Origin: a virus
Direction: 5' to 3' (one strand)
IMG/VR virus record: IMGVR_UViG_3300034082_001582
Span: 1 to 33,422 of that record
DNA: 33,422 nt
This document shows, piece by piece, positions 12,108 to 17,785 of the stretch. Position 1 is the first letter of the stretch; every line of letters begins with the position of its first letter. A program made the translations under genes and the position numbers. Below the pieces are notes generated by a model that saw only the letters and a list, made by a program, of their open reading frames with translations, ran no database searches and was not told the origin of the DNA.

Positions 12108-12249
12108 AACATACACATCAAGAACAGGGGCTAAAAGAACGCCCTTGTTTTATTCAGACTGCAATAGGTTTGTATTTGTTGAATGCTATTACTCGTGTGG
12201 TAAAACAATTAACAAATGGTTTTGGGCTAATCATTTATTATTTATATAA
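12094..12249 (+). CDS. 51-residue protein of unknown function
   Basis: A short gene from ATG 12094 to TAA 12249, overlapping the previous gene by 14 bp. The translation starts MELNKTYTSRTGAKRTPLFY and is rich in aromatic residues, with three Cys (residues 23, 31 and 35; CYYSC among them) and a Trp-rich C-terminus (KWFWANHLLFI). It is not a membrane protein by hydrophobicity. A small metal-binding or protein-binding fold is possible. I do not recognise it. Confidence 0.58.
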   Translation: MELNKTYTSRTGAKRTPLFYSDCNRFVFVECYYSCGKTINKWFWANHLLFI

Positions 12250-12251
12250 TC

Positions 12252-12413
12252 ATGCAAGAAAAAATTGATGAATTAAAGAAAAGGTTAACGGGTAACCTAT
12301 ACGATGACATGGATATTCATAACGAAATCTATGAGATCAAAAAACAAATGAATCCCGAAATAGTTAATAATCCGCAACAGGACCAGGACGAGTGCGAGGC
12401 TTGTGGCTCTTAA
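12252..12413 (+). CDS. 53-residue coiled-coil protein with C-terminal CxxC
   Basis: A short gene from ATG 12252, 2 bp after the previous stop, to TAA 12413. The N-terminal 32 residues form a charged helix (MQEKIDELKKRLTGNLYDD); the C-terminus is acidic and ends CEACGS. A terminal Cys-x2-Cys-Gly-Ser is seen in several small flavobacterial phage proteins as I recall, possibly as half of a shared zinc site in a dimer. The late-region -33 element lies in its last codons. Function unknown. Confidence 0.62.
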   Translation: MQEKIDELKKRLTGNLYDDMDIHNEIYEIKKQMNPEIVNNPQQDQDECEACGS

Positions 12414-12431
12414 AAATTTATAGTACATTTG
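12401..12431 (+). promoter_or_regulatory. Promoter of the tRNA and late (terminase) operon
   Basis: TTG at 12401-12403, 20-bp spacer, TACATTTG at 12424-12431. The tRNA starts at 12438, only 6 bases after the box, so transcription begins at or within a few bases of the tRNA 5' end. TAGTAC (12421-12426) and GTGCTA (12431-12436) form a near-palindrome over the -7 box, a possible operator. No other promoter is seen before terS, so this may drive the late genes. Confidence 0.72.
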
Positions 12432-12437
12432 TGCTAT

Positions 12438-12511
12438 GGGGGATTAGCTCAGCTGGCTAGAGCGACTGCCTTGCACGCAGTAGGTCAACGGTTCGACTCC
12501 GTTATTCTCCA
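12438..12511 (+). tRNA. tRNA-Ala (anticodon UGC)
   Basis: A full cloverleaf can be drawn by hand. Acceptor GGGGGAT (12438-12444) pairs with ATTCTCC (12504-12510); D arm GCTC/GAGC with an AGCTGGCTA loop; anticodon stem ACTGC/GCAGT with loop CTTGCAC, giving anticodon TGC; variable loop AGGTC; T arm AACGG-TTCGACT-CCGTT; discriminator A at 12511. CCA is not encoded (CTT follows). It is 74 nt, intact, and very like bacterial tRNA-Ala(UGC). It would read GCA/GCU-type Ala codons, which are frequent in the Ala-rich tail-fibre genes. Confidence 0.95.
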
Positions 12512-12514
12512 CTT

Positions 12515-12760
12515 ATGATAAATATAATTATTACGTCTTTGTTTGTCACTTACATGCTAAGGGATGAGCTAAACATTGGCTACTACTTAAGGAAGTGGCT
12601 AGGCATTCGTATATCAAAGCCTATTAAGGTACTTGATTGTTTACCTTGCTTTTCTTTTTGGATTAGTATTTTAGTAAGCATTTGTTTTTTACAATTATCT
12701 TTCGCACCTTTGTTTGTATTTGTATTCGGAAAAATTTATGAAACTATCGAAAAACGCTAA
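12515..12760 (+). CDS. Small membrane protein with CxxC motif, start of late operon
   Basis: 81 residues, ATG only 3 bases after the tRNA 3' end. An N-terminal hydrophobic segment (residues 3-14) and a long one from about 48 to 72, separated by a basic loop, give two membrane spans. DCLPCFSFW (Cys42, Cys45) before the second span resembles the Cys-x-Pro-Cys-x-x-Phe-Trp pattern of small membrane proteins seen in phages and bacteria. If the tRNA is processed from a common transcript, this mRNA would be almost leaderless. Function unknown. Confidence 0.7.
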   Translation: MINIIITSLFVTYMLRDELNIGYYLRKWLGIRISKPIKVLDCLPCFSFWISILVSICFLQLSFAPLFVFVFGKIYETIEKR

Positions 12761-12947
12761 AGAAAGCTGGAACGCAATAAAAGTAAAAGTACTTAAAGGG
12801 GATCTAGATTATTCGCCAAATGAAAAGTTACAGATACAAGAAGTTTATTCAGAGCTAACAGGTTACGTGGCTCAAGTAAATGGATGTCAAGGATGCTTAA
12901 GAGATGTAATTCAATGCCTAATTAATAACTACAATGCCAAAACATAA
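12738..12947 (+). CDS. Small CxxC protein before terS, function unknown
   Basis: 69 residues from ATG 12738, which overlaps the membrane-protein gene by 23 bp; an alternative start at 12714 would increase the overlap and adds unlikely residues. Charged helical N-terminus (MKLSKNAKESWNAIKVKVL), then GDLDYSPNEKLQIQEVYSEL and a C-terminal NGCQGCLRDVIQC with Cys50-x2-Cys53 and Cys60. Located just before terS and overlapping it by 14 bp; such genes next to terminase are often packaging or early-late accessory proteins, but no function is known. Confidence 0.7.
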   Translation: MKLSKNAKESWNAIKVKVLKGDLDYSPNEKLQIQEVYSELTGYVAQVNGCQGCLRDVIQCLINNYNAKT

Positions 12948-13362
12948 GTATATAGAAACACCTGAAAAACTTTGGAGTTTATTTGAAGATTATGTTATAT
13001 ATGAGAAAAATAATCCAATGTATAAAGTTGAGTATGTAGGTAAAGATGGAAGGATTGAAAAAACACCTTTAGAAACACCTATAACTTTTGAAGGCTTTGA
13101 ATGCTACTTAGAGGATAAAGATATTATTTCTCATTTATCAGATTATTCTGCAAACAAAGACAATAAGTATTCTGAATATTCGACTATCATTACACGTATA
13201 AAGAGAAATTGCTTTGTACATAACTTTAGAGGTGCTTCGGTTGGTTTGTTTAATGCTAACTTAATAGCCAAAAAACTTGGATTAATTGACAAGCAACAGC
13301 ATGAGATAAAATACGAACAACCATTGTTCCCAGATGTTCAAGAGAACGACAGCAATCAATAA
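12934..13362 (+). CDS. terS: Terminase small subunit (gp3-like DNA-packaging protein)
   Basis: 142 residues. It carries the pattern of the terminase small subunit family that I know from Bacteroidota phages and gp3-type DNA-packaging proteins: ETPEKLWSLFEDYV at the N-terminus, PITFEGFECYLEDK, then YSEYSTIITRIKRN and GASVGLFNANLIAKKLGL (about 113-130). It binds the packaging site on phage DNA and hands it to the large subunit. The gene overlaps terL by 29 bp, a long overlap that suggests tight translational coupling. It has no zinc or Walker motif. Confidence 0.85.
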   Translation: MPKHKYIETPEKLWSLFEDYVIYEKNNPMYKVEYVGKDGRIEKTPLETPITFEGFECYLEDKDIISHLSDYSANKDNKYSEYSTIITRIKRNCFVHNFRGASVGLFNANLIAKKLGLIDKQQHEIKYEQPLFPDVQENDSNQ

Positions 13363-15313
13363 GATACTTACTTTAAAAAAGTTTGTAAGGGGTGTACAAG
13401 GTGGAACTTCGGCTGGCAAAACATTTGGTATATTACCTATTCTTATTAATCAATGTACAATACATCCTTTATTAGAAGTTAGTGTTGTTGCTGAGTCTAT
13501 TCCTCATCTTAAGAGGGGAGCAATGAAAGACTTTAAGAAGATCATGACATTAACAAGTAGGTGGTTTGATGAAAGATGGAATGCTTCGGATTATAAATAT
13601 ACTTTTGGTAATGGATCACAAATTGAATTTTTTTCAGCTGATAACGATGCTAAATTAAGAGGTGCAAGGCGTGACATTCTTTACATGAATGAGTGTAATA
13701 ATATGACTTTTCATTCATACACTGAACTAGCTTCAAGAACTAAACAATGTATATATTTGGATTGGAATCCAACAAATGCATTTTGGTTTCACACCGATTT
13801 AAAAGATGATGAGGACGTTGATTTTTTAACGATAAACTATTTAGATAACGAGTCATGTCCTGAAAGTGCTAAGAGTTTTATTGAGAAAGCTAAAATAAAA
13901 TCTTTGACTTCTGAATATTGGCGAAACTGGTATAATGTTTATGGACTTGGAGAAATAGGGTCACTACAAGGGGTTGTGTTTAGTGATTGGCAACAAGTTG
14001 ATAATATACCTATTGATGCAAAGTTAATGGCTTATGGTTGCGATTTTGGATATTCAAACGATCCGACAACAATCACAGCAATTTATCAATATAATAATTT
14101 ATATTATTACGATGAGTTGATTTATCAAACAGGATTAACGAATAATGAGATAGCAAAACTATTTAATGCAAAAGGCGGTTTAAATGATGTCTACATTTAT
14201 GCTGATAGTGCCGAACCTAAAAGCATTCAAGAGTTAAAAAACTTTGGCTTAAATATTCGACCTGCTGAAAAAGGAAAAGATAGTATAATGTTTGGTATTC
14301 AAAGAATGCAAGAGAATAAATTTTTTGTAACTTCGCAAAGTGTTAATTTAATTAAAGAACTTAGAATGTACACCTGGGACACTGATAGAGCTGGCACAAA
14401 GTTAAATAAACCTATTGATGCCTTTAATCATTGTTTTGTAGGTGAGACAATGATAAGAACAAATAAAGGTGATATTAGAATAGACTCTATAAAAGTAGGT
14501 GATTACGTTTTAACAAGTAAAGGATATAAAAAAGTATTAAAAACTTTTGATAATGGTATTAAGAGTGTTAATAAATACTCGATGCAATTCGATACTTTTT
14601 TAGTATCTTTGTGTTCAACAAAAGAACATAAAATAAAAACTAAAAAGGAATGGAAACCAATATCAAAACTACAAAGTCAGGACTTACTATTCCTGTTCAA
14701 TGTTTTAACGGAAAAGATTATAAACTTTACAAAGACGAAAGATATTTTAGTAGAGGAACAAAAAGATTACATACAGAAGTTTGGAAGTATTATAAAGGCG
14801 AAATTCCAAAAGGATATGATATTCACCACATTGACAATAATACCTACAATAATGAAATATCAAATCTTAATTTGGTTTATAAAACTTTACATAAAAGGTT
14901 TACGGGTAAACAAAGATTTAAAAACAATCCTGAATGGTTTAAAGACTTTCATGCGAAAGGTATTGAAAAGGCAAAAGAATGGCATAAATCAGCAGAAGGA
15001 TTACAATGGCATTCAGAACATGGAAAAGCGTGTTGGAATAAAAGAGAATATTTTTTGCGAAATTGTACGGTATGTGAAAAGGAATATAAAACGCCATTCC
15101 CAGATAGAAGTAAATACTGCCATCAAAACTGCAAAGCTAAAGCACTTAGAATTAGGAGAAAGTTATCAAGCTCAAGTTTATGATATTATGGTAGAAGATT
15201 GTCACGAGTATTTTGCAAATGGCATATTAGTACATAATTGTATTGATGGGATTAGATATTACTTTACGAGCAAAGATAAATTTAGTGGCAAATATTATAT
15301 TGATAAGATATGA
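13334..15313 (+). CDS. terL: Terminase large subunit, interrupted by an intein
   Basis: 659 residues before splicing; 390 after removal of a 269-residue intein. ATPase: Walker A GGTSAGKT (23-30), Walker B DILYMNE (114-120). Nuclease: Asp237 (GCDFGYSNDP), Asp291 (YADSAEP) and motif III DAFNH (Asp362), which continues after the intein as CIDGIRYYF. The intein lies between His366 and Cys636, right in motif III, so the unspliced protein should lack a proper nuclease site. Spliced length is normal for a small phage terminase. TerL pumps DNA into the prohead and cuts it. The start ATG lies 29 bp inside terS; the stop overlaps the next gene at ATGA. Confidence 0.93.
   Translation: MFKRTTAINKILTLKKFVRGVQGGTSAGKTFGILPILINQCTIHPLLEVSVVAESIPHLKRGAMKDFKKIMTLTSRWFDERWNASDYKYTFGNGSQIEFFSADNDAKLRGARRDILYMNECNNMTFHSYTELASRTKQCIYLDWNPTNAFWFHTDLKDDEDVDFLTINYLDNESCPESAKSFIEKAKIKSLTSEYWRNWYNVYGLGEIGSLQGVVFSDWQQVDNIPIDAKLMAYGCDFGYSNDPTTITAIYQYNNLYYYDELIYQTGLTNNEIAKLFNAKGGLNDVYIYADSAEPKSIQELKNFGLNIRPAEKGKDSIMFGIQRMQENKFFVTSQSVNLIKELRMYTWDTDRAGTKLNKPIDAFNHCFVGETMIRTNKGDIRIDSIKVGDYVLTSKGYKKVLKTFDNGIKSVNKYSMQFDTFLVSLCSTKEHKIKTKKEWKPISKLQSQDLLFLFNVLTEKIINFTKTKDILVEEQKDYIQKFGSIIKAKFQKDMIFTTLTIIPTIMKYQILIWFIKLYIKGLRVNKDLKTILNGLKTFMRKVLKRQKNGINQQKDYNGIQNMEKRVGIKENIFCEIVRYVKRNIKRHSQIEVNTAIKTAKLKHLELGESYQAQVYDIMVEDCHEYFANGILVHNCIDGIRYYFTSKDKFSGKYYIDKI
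14591..14611 (+). promoter_or_regulatory. Possible internal promoter and hairpin before the nested endonuclease
   Basis: TATCTTTG at 14604-14611 matches the TAnnTTTG box and lies 38 bp before the nested ATG at 14650. The -33 position with a 19-bp spacer reads ATG, one mismatch from TTG. GATAC (14591-14595) and GTATC (14603-14607) form a 5-bp stem around a T-rich loop that overlaps the box. On the long terL transcript this hairpin might also affect initiation. The box could arise by chance in AT-rich DNA, so support is moderate. Confidence 0.4.
14650..15183 (+). CDS. HNH homing endonuclease nested out of frame inside the terL intein
   Basis: 177 residues, ATG 14650 to TGA 15183, in the -1 frame of terL. 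Domains: HNH nuclease (about 25-85) with HTEVWKYYKGEIPKGYDIHH, Asp62, Asn63, the N-x-x-N pattern EISNLNLVY and His81; a linker repeat EWHKSAEGLQWHSEHGKACW (110-129) typical of HNH homing enzymes; and a zinc finger Cys139-x2-Cys142, Cys157-x3-Cys161 followed by a basic tail. All residues expected of a working enzyme are there. A TAA lies in its frame at 14641, so translation must start afresh at the ATG, not read through from upstream. It overlaps intein block B at its start and block F at its end. It probably drives homing of the intein. Confidence 0.9.
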   Translation: METNIKTTKSGLTIPVQCFNGKDYKLYKDERYFSRGTKRLHTEVWKYYKGEIPKGYDIHHIDNNTYNNEISNLNLVYKTLHKRFTGKQRFKNNPEWFKDFHAKGIEKAKEWHKSAEGLQWHSEHGKACWNKREYFLRNCTVCEKEYKTPFPDRSKYCHQNCKAKALRIRRKLSSSSL

Positions 15314-15897
15314 AGATAAAAGTACCGAAGACAATCAATGACTTAAGAATAAGGCACATTGATATATTGAACGATGAAAAATATAGAGCTGAAGATTTGG
15401 ACCTAGATACTATTGTTAACTTTGTGGCTGGCATAACGGGAGAGCCATTGGAGAAACTTTACCAAGTAGACTTCAAAGATTTAACTAATATATTTTACTA
15501 TTGCATTGATTTATTTGACGGCTTTAAAATAACCGATCCAAAGAAAATCATAACAATAGAGGGCTTGGATTATAAGCTTGTAGACCCTATGAAAGTTGGG
15601 ATTGGATGGCATATTGATATTTCTAAAAGTGACTTTGAAAAGAACCCTGCATTACTAGCCGCTTCATGTTACTTGCCAGTACAATGTAAACATTATGGAG
15701 AAACAGACGAGTATTCCAATATCAAGTATCCAAGGTTTGAACGTGCTGAAATATTTAATAGTCACATGGACTTGCCTACTTACTTGAACGTGCTTACTTT
15801 TTTTTTTCTCGAATCAATGAAACAAATGAAAAGGCATACGGTCCTCCAAAAGAGGGAGCTAAGGAAAATACAAACCTTTGGCTTTGGGAGCAATTAA
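15310..15897 (+). CDS. Putative tail assembly chaperone, zero-frame form
   Basis: 195 residues, ATGA-coupled to terL. The first 166 residues are a soluble, acidic domain (MKIKVPKTINDLRIRHIDIL, later GIGWHIDISKSDF). After a run of ten T residues (15798-15807) the zero frame gives 29 basic residues ending FGFGSN, which look like the tail of a frame not under strong selection. The -1 frame stays open for 74 codons to 16031. A pair of products sharing an N-terminus is the hallmark of phage tail assembly chaperones (lambda G/GT). Identification rests on the frameshift, not on similarity; the gene is distant from the tape measure. Confidence 0.6.
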   Translation: MKIKVPKTINDLRIRHIDILNDEKYRAEDLDLDTIVNFVAGITGEPLEKLYQVDFKDLTNIFYYCIDLFDGFKITDPKKIITIEGLDYKLVDPMKVGIGWHIDISKSDFEKNPALLAASCYLPVQCKHYGETDEYSNIKYPRFERAEIFNSHMDLPTYLNVLTFFFLESMKQMKRHTVLQKRELRKIQTFGFGSN

Positions 15898-16031
15898 TCG
15901 ATATGATTTCAAAAGAATATAGGATGAGTTGGGACGATGTGACTAAATTAAATATATTTACATTTAATCATTACGTAAATTTTCTTAACTTTAAAGCCAA
16001 AGAACAAATAAGGAATATAAAACGTGGGTAG
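15798..16031 (+). CDS. -1 frameshift extension of the 15310 gene (GT-like)
   Basis: The T10 run gives a T-TTT-TTT slippery heptamer in the correct phase. From TCT at 15807, the -1 frame reads SRINETNEKAYGPPKEGAKE, then NTNLWLWEQLIDMISKEYRM and SWDDVTKLNIFTFNHYVNFL, ending at TAG 16031. Total product would be about 240 residues. The extension looks like real protein (Trp-rich, helical). An ATG in this frame at 15903 could start a separate 42-residue peptide, but the open frame upstream of it argues for fusion. A one-base sequencing error in the T run is the main alternative. Confidence 0.6.
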   Translation, partial: FFFSRINETNEKAYGPPKEGAKENTNLWLWEQLIDMISKEYRMSWDDVTKLNIFTFNHYVNFLNFKAKEQIRNIKRG

Positions 16032-16581
16032 CTTAGACTTAGATAATTTTAGAAATGCAGATGATGTCCTTAAAAACAAGGATGGTTCAGCTCTTGAATT
16101 ATTAGTTAGTGACTTAGTTGATAATCTAATTATTGACATGCGAAAAGAAATGGCAAGGCTTGGTATAAATGCAAGTTACCAATTAGCTCAATCATTGCAA
16201 ATAAAGGAAGAGCCAACAAATGCAAATGGCTTGCTAACTATTGAAGCCGAAGCAAATCACTATTGGAAGTATATCAACTATGGTGTAAATGGTATTTTAT
16301 TCGATAGGGGAGCGCCTACTCATGGCAAGGGATTGGATACAGGTGTAAGCTTTAAACAAGCTATTGATATGTGGATTACTGAAAAGGGCGTTGAAGTCCC
16401 TGAAGAGTTGGAACGTGACCAATATATATTTTTAATAATAAATAAGATTAGAAATTACGGACAAGCTCCAAGACCTTTCTATGACAATGTAGTAACTGAT
16501 AAAAGAATCAAACAAATGAGCAAAGAAATAAGTTTTGTTTTAGGCAAATCAATAAAAACAGCTATTAAAAAACCTAATTAA
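16024..16581 (+). CDS. Minor structural protein, HK97 gp10-like tail/neck protein
   Basis: 185 residues from a GTG at 16024, overlapping the frameshift extension by 8 bp. The N-terminus is helical and acidic; the middle contains HYWKYINYGVNGILF and APTHGKGLDTGVSF, and the end has YGQAPRPFYDNVV. The order W-x-Y/F-x-x-x-G, then G-x-x-x-R-P-F/Y near the C-terminus, is the pattern of HK97 gp10-like proteins, which join heads to tails. Position between terL and the large tail genes fits. The family call is by pattern only. Confidence 0.62.
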   Translation: MGSLDLDNFRNADDVLKNKDGSALELLVSDLVDNLIIDMRKEMARLGINASYQLAQSLQIKEEPTNANGLLTIEAEANHYWKYINYGVNGILFDRGAPTHGKGLDTGVSFKQAIDMWITEKGVEVPEELERDQYIFLIINKIRNYGQAPRPFYDNVVTDKRIKQMSKEISFVLGKSIKTAIKKPN

Positions 16582-16582
16582 A

Positions 16583-17785
16583 ATGGCTTTAACAATTACA
16601 CAAACACCGCAAGCTTACACGCCTTCCGACAACCAGGTGCTTTACGCTTGGATATGGAATAACGTATTAAATCAAAGTAAATTAAGTTTTCTAGTTGAAA
16701 TATTTGTCAACAATGCAAGTATAGCAAATGTAGAGGTCTTTAATGATTTCAATGCTTCAACCAATTCTTATGGTCACATTGATATTAGCGACTATGTAAA
16801 GTCATACGTGAATAAAAGCAAAATTAATCAAAGTAGTTTTGTTGCTTTAAGTGGTAACACTGCGAGCGTTTATATAACAGTAAAAGCAAAGTATTACGTT
16901 TCAACTACATTGACGTTTTCAGCAGTCACAACGGGAGCTACAAAGGTAATATTCAAATCATGTCTAAGCGCTTACGATTTTAATGCTTATGATAGTGTTA
17001 AGTATTCAGCTATTTCAGCAGCAAGCAAGGGTTTGTTTATGACTGATAATAACAATATTACTTTCAATGCTTCGAGTGAAGTGTATTTAAACTTTATCAA
17101 TCCTTCAGGAGCTACAAAGGTCATTGATATTCAGATGAAAAATTCAGCAGGTGCAATAATTGATACTAGGTCAAGTGGTTTTATTGCAGTTGGTATGCTT
17201 ACTGTAAAAATAAGCGCTACTAGTCTAATTGCTTTGGGCTTTTCTCCTACAAATGTAGCGGTCAATATGCGGAGCTTAAATGTGTATGTTCGTAACGATG
17301 CAACAGATGACACTTGCACCGAAGTGAAAACATTAACTTTACAATTAACTGATTGCGACAAAACACAAACATCCGTTCAATGGCTTAATAGGTTCGGTGC
17401 TTATGATAATTTTATATTTACACATAACAATATTTATTCAGCAACGATTCAGGATAAAACTTTTCAATCTTATTTAGGGGCTTGGAATGCTGATACAAAT
17501 ACTTACAACTATTCCACTCAAAATACGGGCGTTCAATCGTATCAAAAAAACATTATTAAAAAAATACAGATAGTAAGTGGATGGCTTAAAGCTTATGAAC
17601 AAAATTACTTGGTTCAGATTTATGAAAGTCCTTTAGTGTACATGATGGAAGGGCTTTATATTTACAAGAATATTATTATCAATAATTCAACATACCAACT
17701 AAAACAAGACTTGTACAATGATGAATTGTTTAACGAAATCTTAGATGTAACTTTACCTCATCAATCTAAAAGTGTTACCTTATGA
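16583..17785 (+). CDS. Tail/baseplate structural protein
   Basis: 400 residues, Ser/Thr/Asn-rich and beta-strand-rich with few charged helices, the composition of virion surface or baseplate proteins. The N-terminus (MALTITQTPQAYTPSDNQV) and YGHIDISDYVKSYV resemble baseplate-type proteins of Bacteroidota phages. There are no catalytic motifs. It follows the gp10-like gene after 1 bp and overlaps the next gene at ATGA, and is translated as one unit with it. Role in the tail is inferred from composition and place. Confidence 0.62.
   Translation: MALTITQTPQAYTPSDNQVLYAWIWNNVLNQSKLSFLVEIFVNNASIANVEVFNDFNASTNSYGHIDISDYVKSYVNKSKINQSSFVALSGNTASVYITVKAKYYVSTTLTFSAVTTGATKVIFKSCLSAYDFNAYDSVKYSAISAASKGLFMTDNNNITFNASSEVYLNFINPSGATKVIDIQMKNSAGAIIDTRSSGFIAVGMLTVKISATSLIALGFSPTNVAVNMRSLNVYVRNDATDDTCTEVKTLTLQLTDCDKTQTSVQWLNRFGAYDNFIFTHNNIYSATIQDKTFQSYLGAWNADTNTYNYSTQNTGVQSYQKNIIKKIQIVSGWLKAYEQNYLVQIYESPLVYMMEGLYIYKNIIINNSTYQLKQDLYNDELFNEILDVTLPHQSKSVTL

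Larger units (their letters stand above)
14432..15238 (+). mobile_element. Intein in terL (269 residues) with out-of-frame endonuclease
   Basis: Residues 367-635 of the terL frame. Block A: CFVGETMIRTNKGDIRID, then VGDYVLTSKGYKKV. Block B: TKEHKI (the T-x-x-H motif), then EWKPISKLQSQDLLF. Block F: VYDIMVEDCHEYFANG. Block G: ILVHN followed by Cys+1 (Cys636). All key splicing residues are there: Cys1, His of TxxH, penultimate His634, Asn635, Cys+1. The middle (about 455-607) shows no in-frame LAGLIDADG or HNH domain. Instead the DNA there encodes an HNH nuclease in the -1 frame (14650-15183). The terL frame stays open throughout, as splicing needs. Confidence 0.92.

Noticed and set aside
12438-12511. 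tRNA-Ala as a phage attachment site
   Set aside because: The tRNA is complete and has its own promoter, and no integrase gene is present.
14642-14660. Ribosomal frameshift from the intein frame into the HNH frame
   Set aside because: The A-run TAAAAAGG is a poor slippery site in this phase (the P-site would re-pair on TAA), and the ATG gives a simpler start.
14432-15238. Sequencing indels producing a false out-of-frame HNH ORF
   Set aside because: The HNH frame is closed by a TAA just upstream of its ATG, its stop lies inside block F, and both ends overlap recognised intein residues; two compensating errors would not give these clean borders. Raw reads should still be checked.
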